From the NCBI RefSeq assembly GCF_023101685.1, contig NZ_CP082164.1, forward strand, positions 3,224,001 to 3,288,000: a stretch of DNA of 64,000 nt. The letters are read 5' to 3'. Origin of the DNA: Bradyrhizobium sp. 186 (GTDB taxonomy: Bacteria; Pseudomonadota; Alphaproteobacteria; Rhizobiales; Xanthobacteraceae). The translations under genes were made by a program, and so were the position numbers. A model generated the notes under the pieces. It searched no databases. It worked only from the letters and a program-made list of their open reading frames with translations, and was not told where the DNA came from. This document shows, one piece after another, positions 34,632 through 42,664 of this stretch; position 1 is the first letter of the stretch; every line of letters starts with the position of its first letter.

Positions 34632-34928
34632 GTGGATCATTCGATGGCAACTGATCGCTTCGCGTACTCCATCTCCACCGCGCTTCGTCATCCTGGCGTG
34701 ATCGCGCTGATCGTCGCCGGCTTGACGATTGCCGCGATGCTGATCGTCGATCATGGGCCGTGGAGCCGGGCCAAGATCCAGCCGGCCCATGTCGCGATGT
34801 ATCACACCACGGGCGAGGCCGCGCGCGCTGCAGGCGCAAAGGTGCTTCCGACCGAGCCCAAATCGCCAGTCGAGCCCGTGCGACCGGGCCCGAAGACGTC
34901 CCCCACCATCAATCCCGTGACGCCGTAG
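34632..34928 (+). CDS. Small membrane protein, 98 residues
   Basis: One N-terminal membrane helix (VIALIVAGLTIAAMLIVDHG) followed by a soluble, Pro-rich tail (KVLPTEPKSPVEPVRPGPK). GTG at 34632 has AGGA upstream; ATG at 34644 is the alternative. Function unknown. Its stop is 6 bp from the stop of the convergent enolase-superfamily gene. Confidence 0.6.
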   Translation: MDHSMATDRFAYSISTALRHPGVIALIVAGLTIAAMLIVDHGPWSRAKIQPAHVAMYHTTGEAARAAGAKVLPTEPKSPVEPVRPGPKTSPTINPVTP

Positions 34929-34934
34929 TCGTCG

Positions 34935-36149
34935 TCAGCTCTTGCGGCCGTAATTGAGAAGCCCGCCGCTGGTCTTCGGCGGGTGGGCGCGAAGGGCTTC
35001 CTCGTTTGGCTCGGTGCCCCAGCCGGGCCGGTCCGGAATGATCAAATGGCCGTTCTGGATCTCCGGCTCGTGGGTGAAGAGTTCGCGGTCCCAGGCGAGG
35101 CGGTCGATGTCGATCTCCATGATGCGCAGGTTCGGTACGGCCGCGCAGAAATGTGCGTTCATCATCGAGCAAAGATGGCCGTAGAAATTATGCGGCGCGA
35201 CATTGACCTCGAACGCCTCGGCGGCGGATGCGATCTTCATCGATTGCCAAACGCCGTTCCAGGGCGTGTCGATGATCGCGACGTCCATCGCCTGCTCTCG
35301 AAAATAGGGCAGGAATTCGCGCAGGCCCAGAAGCGTCTCGCAGGATGAGATCGGATGCGGGCTCTGCCTGCGGATGTAACCCAGCGCTTCCGGATTGAAA
35401 CTGTCGATCTCGATCCAGAACATGTCGAGGTCCGCGATGGTACGCAGGATCTTCAGATAGCCTTCGGTCTTGGCGTTGAAGTTGCAGTCGAGCAGGATGT
35501 CGACGTCGGGGCCGGCGCCGTCGCGGATCGCTTCCAGATGCATGCGCAGGTCGCGCAGGATTTTTCGGTCGACGTTGATCTCGGGCGCGAAGGGCGAGCC
35601 GAAGCCGGGCCGCCATCCGGTCGGCTTGCCGTCGTCATAGGAAAAGATGTTGGTCTTGAGCGCGGTGAACTTCTTCTCAGCGACCTCGCGCCCTATCGCC
35701 TTGACGCCGTCGAGGTCTTCGATCGGCGGCTTGTACCAGGACGGATGATTGATCCGCCAGGTCGCGCAATGCGACCAGTAGACCCGAACGCGGTCGCGAA
35801 TTTTTCCGCCGAGCAGCTCGTAGCAGGGCACGCCCAGCAGCTTCGCCTTGGCATCGAGCAGCGCATTCTCGATCGCGCCGAGCGCCTGCGCCACTACGCC
35901 GCCGGCGGCCGGACGCGTAGCCGCGAACAGCTCGGCATGGATGCGCTGATGCTGGAAAACGTTCTGCCCGATCACGCGGGCGGACAGGCGCTGGATGGCA
36001 GCACCCACGCCGGGGGATCCAAAGCCCTCGTCAAACTCGCTCCACCCGACGATGCCGTCTTCCGTCGTCAGCTTGACGAAGTGGTAGTTTCTCCAGCCGG
36101 CATCGCAGGCAAGGATTTCGAGGCTTGTTGCTTTCGATGATTTTGTCAT
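34935..36149 (-). CDS. Mandelate racemase/muconate lactonizing enzyme-type dehydratase (enolase superfamily)
   Basis: A 404-residue member of the enolase superfamily, which removes a proton alpha to a carboxylate. Metal ligands are likely Asp in LLDCNFNAKT, Glu in FWIEIDSFNPE and Glu in SSCETLLGL; the general base is probably the Asp-His pair in IIDTPWNG and NVAPHNFYGH, as in the mandelate racemase or galactonate dehydratase groups. GGGAG precedes the ATG at 36149. Sugar-acid dehydratase is the best guess; the substrate is not predictable. No transporter is adjacent. Confidence 0.83.
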   Translation of the reverse strand: MTKSSKATSLEILACDAGWRNYHFVKLTTEDGIVGWSEFDEGFGSPGVGAAIQRLSARVIGQNVFQHQRIHAELFAATRPAAGGVVAQALGAIENALLDAKAKLLGVPCYELLGGKIRDRVRVYWSHCATWRINHPSWYKPPIEDLDGVKAIGREVAEKKFTALKTNIFSYDDGKPTGWRPGFGSPFAPEINVDRKILRDLRMHLEAIRDGAGPDVDILLDCNFNAKTEGYLKILRTIADLDMFWIEIDSFNPEALGYIRRQSPHPISSCETLLGLREFLPYFREQAMDVAIIDTPWNGVWQSMKIASAAEAFEVNVAPHNFYGHLCSMMNAHFCAAVPNLRIMEIDIDRLAWDRELFTHEPEIQNGHLIIPDRPGWGTEPNEEALRAHPPKTSGGLLNYGRKS

Positions 36150-36318
36150 GTCGCTCCCTGTCGCCGGCCGGGCTTTGTTTTTCTTATGGCGCTCGCAAGG
36201 CCGGCCCAAGCCCCAACTGTTAGGCTAACGAGGGACCGGCGTGAAGACCGCGCCGCCGCCATGAGCGCTTTCCAGCCGGTTTCGCCTGCAAACCCCTTGG
36301 AATCCGATGGGGACAGCC
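36150..36318. other. Upstream gap of the enolase-superfamily gene
   Basis: Holds its promoter; nothing recognisable. The gap continues to 36664 and contains only the two doubtful small frames listed next. Confidence 0.3.
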
Positions 36319-36507
36319 ATGATCTTTCCCGGGATCGTCCCGAAATTGCACCACGTTTTGACGTTTTTGGCCACGATCGGAAACGACTTTGCGGCCATGC
36401 AATTTCTGGCGATGATTTCGATTCTGGCGCTGCTCACGATGAGCGGGGCCGCCATTTCCGATCAGCTTCTGACGGCCGATCAGCACGTCGCGCAAGGGGT
36501 GGAATAG
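36319..36507 (+). CDS. Doubtful small membrane protein, 62 residues
   Basis: Frame MIFPGIVPKLHHVLTFLATI with one hydrophobic helix (FLAMISILALLTMSGAA). A GGGG stretch lies upstream, but no family is recognised. The low G+C third positions around 36350-36400 differ from neighbouring genes. Confidence 0.3.
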   Translation: MIFPGIVPKLHHVLTFLATIGNDFAAMQFLAMISILALLTMSGAAISDQLLTADQHVAQGVE

Positions 36508-36557
36508 CGCGGCGGGCCAAGGCGCTTTGTGGTTAGTCTTTTGGGGGGACGACAGCG

Positions 36558-36659
36558 ATGCTTTCGGTAGACCAGTTCCTGCGCTTCATCAGCGTGCCGG
36601 CCTTGTTGGCGGCGTTCATCATCGCATTGCAGATCTCGGCGGCGCTGTCGCCGGTCTGA
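36558..36659 (+). CDS. Doubtful micro-protein, 33 residues, one membrane helix
   Basis: MLSVDQFLRFISVPALLAAF then a hydrophobic tail. GGGGGG lies about nine bases before the ATG. It ends 5 bp before the stop of the convergent Nramp gene. Confidence 0.35.
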   Translation: MLSVDQFLRFISVPALLAAFIIALQISAALSPV

Positions 36660-36664
36660 CCTGC

Positions 36665-37951
36665 TCAGCCGATCACGGACGAGCCGAGCAAAGCAAAGAC
36701 GGCCAGCGCCATCAGCGCGGTGCCCAGCCATCCCAGCGCGACCAGCCAAGAGCGGGCCTTGAACCGGCCCATGATCGCGCGGCTCGAGACGATCACCATC
36801 ATCATGGCCATGATGGGCACGGCGACGATGCCGTTGAGCACGGCGCTCCACACCAGCATGTGAATCGAGTCGATGCCGGTGAAGCCGAGGCCGAAGCCGA
36901 TGATGGTTGCGGTTGCGATGATGGTGTAGAAGCCGACCGCTTCGTCCGGCTTCGCCTCCAAGGTGGCGCGCCAGCCGAAAATCTCCGCAACGCCGTAAGC
37001 CGCCGACCCCGCCAGCACCGGGATTGCCAAGAGGCCCGTGCCGATGATCCCGAGCGCGAACAGCGCGAAGGTGAAATCGCCGGCGAGCGGCCGCAGCGCC
37101 TCGGCCGCTTCCGTCGCCGAGTTGATCCGGGTGACACCGTTCGCGTGTAGGACCGACGCCGTTGTCAGGATGATGAAGAAGGCGACGCCGTTGGAGAGCA
37201 GCATGCCGAACGTCGTATCGATCTTGATGCGGTGGAGCTCCGGGTTGCCGCCGTGCTTCAGCTCCCGCAGCGGCTTGTCGCGCCTGCCCTGGTTCATCTC
37301 CTCGACCTCTTGCGAGGCCTGCCAGAAGAACAGATAGGGGCTGATGGTGGTGCCGAGCACGGCGACGACCATCAGGAAATATTCGGCACTGACATTCGCC
37401 TGCGGCCATACCGCGGCGAGCAGCGCCGTGCTCCACGGGATCTTGACGGTGAAGGCGGTTGCGACATAGGCGAACAGCGTCAGCGTCAGGTATCTCAGCA
37501 CCGGCGAGTAGCGTCGATAGGGCAGGAAAACCTGGAGCAGGGTCGAGCCCGCCGCGAAGATCAGCGCGTGCTCGTGATTGAGCCCGCCGATGACGAGCGA
37601 GAGCGCATCCGCCATCGCGGCGATGTCGGCGGCGATGTTGAAGGTGTTCGCGGCGACGAGCATGAAGACGAGCGTCAGCACCGCCCAGCGCGGCGCGACC
37701 TGCATGACGTTGGCGGCGAGCCCCTTGCCGGTGACCCGGCCGATCTGGGCGCTGACGAGCTGAATGGCGATCATGAACGGCGTGGTCAGAAACACCGTCC
37801 AGAGCAGCCCATAGCCGAATTGCGCGCCGGCCTGCGAATAGGTGGCGATGCCCGACGGATCGTCGTCAGCCGCGCCGGTGATCAGGCCCGGCCCCAGCCG
37901 TTGCAGCAGCGTCGGTGCGGATTTCGTGCGGGCGGAGGCGCTGTCGTCCAT
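36665..37951 (-). CDS. Nramp-family transporter lacking the canonical metal-binding motifs
   Basis: Inner-membrane protein of 428 residues with about 11 membrane helices in the Nramp (LeuT-like) fold. In TM1 the canonical DPGN is replaced by DPSG; in TM6 the canonical MPH is replaced by SPY (GTTISPYLFFWQ). A TM6-TM7 loop carries VEEMNQGRRDKPLRELKHGG. Classical Nramps use the Asn and Met to select manganese and iron; loss of both recalls Nramp-related magnesium or aluminium transporters. Start ATG at 37951; the frame continues upstream to a TTG at 38023 without support. Confidence 0.82.
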   Translation of the reverse strand: MDDSASARTKSAPTLLQRLGPGLITGAADDDPSGIATYSQAGAQFGYGLLWTVFLTTPFMIAIQLVSAQIGRVTGKGLAANVMQVAPRWAVLTLVFMLVAANTFNIAADIAAMADALSLVIGGLNHEHALIFAAGSTLLQVFLPYRRYSPVLRYLTLTLFAYVATAFTVKIPWSTALLAAVWPQANVSAEYFLMVVAVLGTTISPYLFFWQASQEVEEMNQGRRDKPLRELKHGGNPELHRIKIDTTFGMLLSNGVAFFIILTTASVLHANGVTRINSATEAAEALRPLAGDFTFALFALGIIGTGLLAIPVLAGSAAYGVAEIFGWRATLEAKPDEAVGFYTIIATATIIGFGLGFTGIDSIHMLVWSAVLNGIVAVPIMAMMMVIVSSRAIMGRFKARSWLVALGWLGTALMALAVFALLGSSVIG

Positions 37952-38092
37952 CAGGGGGCGTCTCGATTGGGTCGGGCGGGCCGGCACGGCAGGTTCGCAT
38001 AACGAATGCTGATCAGGGAGCAAAGTTCCTGGGCGCAGCCGGCCTGTGCGACGCGGAAGGGGCGTCCGACCAGTTTCCGATTATACGAATCC

Positions 38093-38117
38093 AGTTTGAC
38101 TCGTCGGGCAAAACACC
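38093..38117 (+). repeat. Dispersed repeat, copy A (5' part only)
   Basis: Contains TTGACTCGTCGGGCAAAACA, identical to copy D over this stretch, then diverges. Lies 140 bp upstream of the Nramp start, in the opposite orientation to that gene. Confidence 0.65.
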
Positions 38118-38204
38118 TGTAGATACATAACATCCCAAAATCGTCGAGCCGGCGCCGTCGTGGCCGCAGGAATCGTCAGTCCGGCGACGAGAGCGCCGGC
38201 GATG

Positions 38205-38390
38205 CTATTTGATGCTGACAAACATGCCCCAGGCGGCGGCTAGTGCCGCGCCGGAAAAGACGATCAGCGGGTTCTCGCAGAATGCACTGCCATAGCTGCA
38301 CATGCTGACGCCGAACGAGCCGATCTCGTGATGGCTCGCGGAGTAGAACAGCCCCGACAGCACCAGCAATGCGGCGGCGACGTAATACAT
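38205..38390 (-). CDS. Small membrane protein, 61 residues
   Basis: Two membrane helices (MYYVAAALLVLSGLFYSA and PLIVFSGAALAAAWGMFV) flank a Cys-containing loop (VSMCSYGSAFCENP) likely on the periplasmic side. AAGGAG lies seven bases before the ATG, which fixes the start. Function unknown. Confidence 0.7.
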   Translation of the reverse strand: MYYVAAALLVLSGLFYSASHHEIGSFGVSMCSYGSAFCENPLIVFSGAALAAAWGMFVSIK

Positions 38391-38520
38391 CGACCATCTC
38401 CTTAAGGTGGCCCGAGCGCCTCGCCTCGCGACCTGCCATCGCCGATTCGGCGGTTGATGCGCCAGCATGGCGCGAAAGAGATTTCGTTCCGCCAAATCCG
38501 GATATGTGTATTTGAGTTAA

Positions 38521-38555
38521 AGTTTGACGCATTGGGCAAAGCACCGGCAGCATAG
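38521..38555 (+). repeat. Dispersed repeat, copy B (diverged 5' part)
   Basis: Starts AGTTTGACGCATTGGGCAAA followed by GCACCGGCAGCATA, matching copies D and E with several changes; the terminator half has been replaced by other GC-rich sequence. Confidence 0.55.
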
Positions 38556-38682
38556 CACCGTCGGGCTGCGGCGCGGGGCGCGCCTCTCAGGTTGAAGTTT
38601 GAGTTGGTGCAAATCTGCGGTCGCTTGCGAGCGGCGTAGCAGGGCGTAGGATTCGCCTGATTTGCAAAGAAGGAGGTACAGC

Positions 38683-38769
38683 ATGCTGGCCGTCCTCGTT
38701 TTCAAAATCACCATTGTTGGATTAGGCGTCTTTTCGACAGTCCTTGCCTACAGGCTGATGAGCGCATGA
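38683..38769 (+). CDS. Micro-protein of 28 residues, single membrane helix
   Basis: ATG at 38683 lies five bases after a perfect AAGGAGG. The peptide (MLAVLVFKITIVGLGVFSTV then LAYRLMSA) is one membrane helix with a basic end. Its stop is directly followed by a strong terminator hairpin, so this is a complete, self-standing transcription unit. Unrecognised. Confidence 0.6.
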   Translation: MLAVLVFKITIVGLGVFSTVLAYRLMSA

Positions 38770-38773
38770 AGCC

Positions 38774-38800
38774 AGAGGCCGCTCGTTGGCGGCCTCTTTC
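38774..38800 (+). terminator. Rho-independent terminator of the micro-protein gene
   Basis: AGAGGCCGC-6-GCGGCCTCT, nine perfect pairs, followed by TTC. Confidence 0.7.
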
Positions 38801-38916
38801 ATATTTCACGTCCACGCAAGCGAAGCCGATGTCACAGGCTTCTCGCTTCCGAGCACCGCGCATTGAAGCGGGGCCGGGGGTGTCCCTCATCTGGTTCTGC
38901 GCGTGTCAGGAATCGA

Positions 38917-38942
38917 AAGGGGCCGCCTCGCGGCGGCCCCTT
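38917..38942. terminator. Perfect 11-bp GC-rich hairpin
   Basis: AAGGGGCCGCC-4-GGCGGCCCCTT. Symmetric, so it could act on either strand. No gene ends immediately before it; either a second stop for the micro-protein unit or the end of an unannotated RNA. Confidence 0.5.
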
Positions 38943-39104
38943 GCCGGTTAAAATCGTTGTACGGAATGGAAATGTCAGCCCCGGCACGATCAGCTTAGCC
39001 GCTTCCACCGTCCTGGGAATACCGGAAAACTACCGTATCGAAGGCTGACCTGATCTTGGCCGTGGGTTCCGTTTGAGGTTGAGGTTGAAGTCGACGTTCA
39101 GGCA

Positions 39105-39440
39105 TCAGCTGCCCGGCGGGCTATAGGACGTGCGCAGCTTGGCCGCGTTCTGCCGCACCTTCTTGATCTCGTCCTGCGTGAAGAGCCGCGTCAATTTCAC
39201 GTTCTGAAGTGTGCCCGCCGTGACGGTCAGGCCGGAGATGGCTGGCGCCGCACCCGGATCAGGCACGTCGAAAATCACCAGAACGCCGGGGCCGTCGGCC
39301 GCAACGCTGTACATCGAGATCAGCTTTCCGCCGGCCGCCTCGATGAGTTTTCTCGCCGCTTCCTCACGATTGGTCGTTGGATTTTCAAGTATCGCGTTGA
39401 GAGCGCGTGGTGTGTATTGCCCTGTGAGACAAAAATGCAT
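39105..39440 (-). CDS. GYD-domain protein
   Basis: A 111-residue small protein of the GYD family (ferredoxin-like dimeric alpha/beta barrel). Begins MHFCLTGQYTPRALNAILEN, with REEAARKLIEAAGGKLISMY and DGPGVLVIFDVPD, all typical. AAGGAGGGCCGCC precedes the ATG at 39440. The family has no established biochemical role. Stands alone. Confidence 0.83.
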   Translation of the reverse strand: MHFCLTGQYTPRALNAILENPTTNREEAARKLIEAAGGKLISMYSVAADGPGVLVIFDVPDPGAAPAISGLTVTAGTLQNVKLTRLFTQDEIKKVRQNAAKLRTSYSPPGS

Positions 39441-39984
39441 GGCGGCCCTCCTTCTGAGGTTCATTCACGTTCGCGCCGTTCCGAGCTGGTCGTCACGACG
39501 GCCGTATCTGAAAAAGATGGAGTACAATGCCCGCCGTGGGCACAAACGCCGCCACTAACTGACGAGACTTCGGCACACCTCGTTGGCGGCTCGGCCGGAA
39601 GATACATCAGATGGCGAGCAGGCAGAAGGCGATTCCGGGCTGCGAGACACGATGGCAACCAAGTACCGCCATGGAGTGATCCGCGGCGGGATTCTCTCGC
39701 GGTTGCGGTGGCGTCCTCGCCTCTCGACGCAGCGGACCTGCGAGGGTCGAAGCGCCGGGCAGAACAGGGCCACGCCGCCGGCATGGCGCGGAGATTTCAT
39801 CTCGCCGAAATCCGCTTCGCTGCATTTCGAAGTTTGACGGATGACGCGTGCATCGAGCTGATCGCGGCGTCAGATGAACCGGTGGCTCGATCCCCACGAA
39901 ACACGACTGAAACACTGCTGAAACCAGATCGTCCTGAACTCCGCGGCCGCTCGCTCCGACCAAAAAATCTAACAGGAGACAATC
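39441..39984. other. Gap of 544 bases without a supported gene
   Basis: Several open frames exist on both strands, but none has a ribosome site plus recognisable sequence. It borders the accessory stretch and may be decayed coding DNA. The last 40 bases must hold the promoter for the micro-gene at 39985. Confidence 0.35.
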
Positions 39985-40095
39985 ATGATCCAGGTCGGTT
40001 CGAAGGAAGAAGTCGCGTTTCTGCTGGCGCTGTTCGGGACGCATACCCAGCCCGTCAGCAAGCCGAAACCGAAATCGGCACGCGGCCAGGGCTGA
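39985..40095 (+). CDS. Micro-protein, 36 residues
   Basis: ATG five bases after a good CAGGAG. Sequence MIQVGSKEEVAFLLALFGTH with a basic Lys/Pro tail (KPKPKSARGQG). Unknown function; the next small gene starts five bases after its stop, so they form a mini-operon. Confidence 0.55.
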   Translation: MIQVGSKEEVAFLLALFGTHTQPVSKPKPKSARGQG

Positions 40096-40099
40096 ACCG

Positions 40100-40348
40100 A
40101 TGCCCGGTTTGGCCAATTGCCAGAGCCTGTTGCGTTCGCTGATCGCCAGGGGAGATCCGAATGCGATTGCGCTCGCCGAAAGCGCCATTGATGACTATCT
40201 GGAAGTCACCTCGGAACGCGCGCGCTGCATCGTGCTGCGCGTCCTCCAGCAAGACGCATTGGACCAGCACGGGCTTGCTGTTGGCGTGCAGCGCTCGTTC
40301 GCTGAAACGGTGGACGCTGACATCGAGCGGAAGCTTGCGGAGGAGTGA
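40100..40348 (+). CDS. Small acidic helical protein, 82 residues
   Basis: MPGLANCQSLLRSLIARGD followed by AIALAESAIDDYLEVTSERA and a charged C-terminus. The ATG is four bases behind the upstream micro-gene, with AGGG inside that gene as a possible ribosome site. Not recognised. Confidence 0.5.
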   Translation: MPGLANCQSLLRSLIARGDPNAIALAESAIDDYLEVTSERARCIVLRVLQQDALDQHGLAVGVQRSFAETVDADIERKLAEE

Positions 40349-40423
40349 GGCGCGGTCAAGCGCGCTTTGAGGTGACACGCCGCAGCCAGTCGCTCAGGAC
40401 AGCTCGCGGCGTTCTCCGATGGC

Positions 40424-40615
40424 TTAAGCTGCCGGAGACTGGGCAGCCTTCAACACGCCGACCTTTCGGCCGAGCTGCCAGACCTCGACATCGCCGCGCC
40501 GCGTGAACTGCCGCGCGAAATCGAGGGCGGACGCGTCGGACTCTGCCTCGAAAGCCTCGGCCGACTGGAAGACGCCATTCTCACCGACCAGATAGGCACG
40601 ATATTGCTGTGTCAT
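40424..40615 (-). CDS. Small conserved protein, 63 residues
   Basis: MTQQYRAYLVGENGVFQSAE with FEAESDASALDFARQF and VEVWQLGRKVGVL: a compact alpha/beta small protein common in Bradyrhizobium. Its start overlaps the stop of the preceding gene (ATGA), so both are translated together. Function unknown. Confidence 0.65.
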   Translation of the reverse strand: MTQQYRAYLVGENGVFQSAEAFEAESDASALDFARQFTRRGDVEVWQLGRKVGVLKAAQSPAA

Positions 40616-40812
40616 GTCGGGGGCCTCAAGCCGGGAGAACGAAGCCAGTTCTCGATCTGCATGGCCGTCTCGTCCTGCCGCGCTTTGCGCAGCAGCATAT
40701 CGCGGCGCTGGCCTGGCAGAAGCGAGCGTGCTTCCTCGCGAAGCCGAACCGCCTCGTCCGCAAGCCGCTCATAGAGAGGTTTGGTCTGTTTGAAACGACG
40801 CCGCTGCAACAT
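40612..40812 (-). CDS. Small basic protein, 66 residues
   Basis: Arg-rich helical protein (MLQRRRFKQTKPLYERLADE and LRKARQDETAMQIENWLRSPGL), a recurrent Bradyrhizobium small-protein type. First gene of a two-gene unit with the 63-residue protein. Unknown function; may bind nucleic acid given its charge. Confidence 0.62.
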   Translation of the reverse strand: MLQRRRFKQTKPLYERLADEAVRLREEARSLLPGQRRDMLLRKARQDETAMQIENWLRSPGLRPPT

Positions 40813-41009
40813 GGCGCTGCTCCCTTGTTCGCGTGGGGCCGGAGCGCATCTGGCGGTCTCATCACCGACAGATGCCGGGGCCTTGCGGTGACGTAGTTAC
40901 CTTACGCCTGTTCCGGCGGAGCGTCTTAACATTTGACATGCCGCTCGTTGAAACTCTCGAAAGCGCGACCTTCCGGGCCAAACTCAGCTTGGCAATTTGA
41001 GCTGCTTAC

Positions 41010-41219
41010 TCAATTTGCTGCGCCGCCAAAAGGCATGGTCGAGATCCTGCGGCGGCCTGAGGCAGAGAGCTTCAGATGAAGGAATTGGTTGAAGGCGCTC
41101 GGCTGATAGTCGGCGAATGCCTCGCCATTCACGAAGCCATGGTTTCGGTACAGCGCCAGCGCCGGTTCGAACGCGGGGGCGCTTCCGGTCTCCAGGCTCA
41201 GGCGGGTCAGAAGTGGTCC
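41010..41219 (-). pseudogene. C-terminal fragment of a GNAT acetyltransferase
   Basis: Reading from 41219 downward gives RLSLETGSAPAFEPALALYR, NHGFVNGEAF and PSAFNQFLHL, the characteristic last third of a GNAT N-acetyltransferase (acetyl-CoA loop already missing). There is no start and the N-terminal two thirds are absent. It begins immediately after the stop that ends the neighbouring zinc-ribbon remnant, so a deletion probably joined the two. Confidence 0.7.
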
Positions 41220-41630
41220 TCAACGCGCTCCGGGCCACCAGGTTGACGATGGGTCACCGGCCGAAATCTTGGTCGGGCGGAGCGCAACGAGATGGCTCCG
41301 TTTGAAGGGGCGGCCTTGAAGCTCCGAGCACTGCTTGCAGCGCTACCGCTCAAGCTCGTGGATTGGCGTGCTCTTCGGACGGCGCACGATGCTGAGAGCA
41401 ACCGTTTGATGCGTATCGCAGCCAAGGCATTTGACTTCGAGGTAGCCGTAGCCGGCGTTGAGTGCGTCGCCCAGGGTGGGAGATGGTTGCGCCGGACCCT
41501 GAAAGGCGAGCATGCGGGCAGTCCATGCCTGGCAAGCTAACTGATCGGCGTCCTTGCGGGCCTCTGCCGCTCGCTCTGCCTTCGCGCGCACGGAAGCGCC
41601 GTAGATGCTTTCTCGTGACTTCGTGCCCAT
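41220..41630 (-). pseudogene. Zinc-ribbon protein gene interrupted by an in-frame amber codon
   Basis: From ATG 41630 (GAGAGG upstream) the frame gives MGTKSRESIYGASVRAKAER, then GDALNAGYGYLEVKCLGCDTH and PKSTPIHELER, then TAG at 41343-41345. Directly after it the same frame continues RCKQCSELQGRPFKRSHLVA and LRPTKISAGDPSSTWWPGAR to a TGA at 41220. The two CXXC halves of the zinc site lie on either side of the stop, so the truncated product cannot bind zinc normally. From memory, relatives read ...LERYMRCK...; loss of three bases from TACATG would create this TAG. Confidence 0.72.
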
Positions 41631-41751
41631 GCCTCTCATCAAACCGATTGCGGCCCGGTTGGCAAATTATCGATAGCTAGGGGCGGCGATGGCCAGTAGC
41701 CACTGGCTGTCGTGGGTGTGGAAATGCGCGGTCGCGCCGGTCATCGGGTGA

Positions 41752-42000
41752 GAGCTCGCCGCAATCCTGCTGAGAGAGACTGCTAATGCGTTTGCGCGCG
41801 TGGCCGCCGCAAACGCAATTCTCGACCGGGGTTGGGGTAAGCCGGTGCAGCCATTGGCCACCGACAAAGCCCCGCGCGAATTGCTGCATCGGATCGAACG
41901 CGTGATCGTGCATCCGGACGATCCCTCACTCACCACTGACGAAGCGGGGCACCCGAACGAATTGCAACTCACCTCAGCAGCGGGGAAGAAATTGCAATGA
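41752..42000 (+). pseudogene. Remnant of a phage-associated (DUF5681-type) protein
   Basis: Frame ELAAILLRETANAFARVAAA then NAILDRGWGKPVQP and a variable tail. The block AAANAILDRGWGKP is a hallmark of small phage/terminase-associated proteins. A stop at 41749 blocks the frame upstream and no ATG exists; a GTG at 41800 would start inside the conserved block. Decayed 5' end. Confidence 0.55.
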
Positions 42001-42221
42001 CCGCGAAAGCGCCAATAACCATCGCAGCGTCAGCAGCCGGATCGTCAGCAGAGCAGAAACCGGACTCGGCCGGTTGGCCCCGGTGGATACGCGAGGCCCT
42101 TGCGTATGAGCCAAAAAACAGCACGCCGGAAAAGGCCGGGAGAGACGATGAGCGGGCACATGGCGATGCCGCGAGCGTCCGGATTCTAAGCCGAGTGACT
42201 TTGCGTACCTCAGACCTGTAA
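41997..42221 (+). CDS. Doubtful small protein, 74 residues
   Basis: Its ATG overlaps the stop of the phage-type remnant (ATGA). Composition is hydrophilic (WPRWIREALAYEPKNSTPEK). May be the distal gene of a decayed phage operon or chance. Confidence 0.3.
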   Translation: MTAKAPITIAASAAGSSAEQKPDSAGWPRWIREALAYEPKNSTPEKAGRDDERAHGDAASVRILSRVTLRTSDL

Positions 42222-42230
42222 TCGGTAGAG

Positions 42231-42325
42231 TTCGACGTCGGGCAAAGCACTGGCAGAATGGCATCATCGAAACGAGTTTGGTTCAACCCGCGCGAAGCAA
42301 TCCGCGGCGGGTATTTTCATCTCGC
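42231..42325 (+). repeat. Dispersed repeat, copy C (full length, diverged)
   Basis: Begins TTCGACGTCGGGCAAAGCAC, then GGCAGAATGGCATCATCGAA, and ends in a CCCGCG/CGGCGGG hairpin with TATTTT. About 80 percent like copies D and E by eye. Confidence 0.65.
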
Positions 42326-42371
42326 CGCGTGAGATTGGACGGCGCCCTCCCGGCATCGCGCGAACTCGCAG

Positions 42372-42569
42372 CTAGTCGTCTTTCGATATATCGCGGGGCT
42401 CGTCGGGAAGATCGATGGTGCCGCCATCGCCGTGCACGAGATCGCGATCCCCGCCATCGATTCTGTTGGCGTCCTCGATGATCGCGGCTTGCTTGTCGCC
42501 CTGGTTATCATCGCGGGACTTTAGTCCGCGTAAATCGCGCGATTTCTTTTGTGCCGCTCTTTGTGTCAT
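42372..42569 (-). CDS. Small very hydrophilic protein, 65 residues
   Basis: MTQRAAQKKSRDLRGLKSRD then DDNQGDKQAAIIEDANRIDG and GDRDLVHGDGGTIDLPDEP. Basic N-terminus, acidic C-terminus, likely disordered. AAGGATC precedes the ATG at 42569. Of a type I recall as widespread in Bradyrhizobium; function unknown. Confidence 0.65.
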   Translation of the reverse strand: MTQRAAQKKSRDLRGLKSRDDNQGDKQAAIIEDANRIDGGDRDLVHGDGGTIDLPDEPRDISKDD

Positions 42570-42664
42570 GGCCGATCCTTCCGCGGAGGCTAACGCGAGC
42601 CAGGCCAATTGGTTCGTCGCGCTCTTTTTCGCGCCCGCACGCCAGTCGGCCGCTGGGTTTGAGT

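Noticed and set aside
38863..39048. Frame ending GTISLAASTVLGIPENYRIEG
   Set aside because: The end looks protein-like and may be a gene remnant, but it runs through a perfect terminator hairpin and has no start or ribosome site.
40813..41009. Possible gene upstream of the small minus-strand pair
   Set aside because: Only frames without ribosome site or family resemblance; treated as promoter region.
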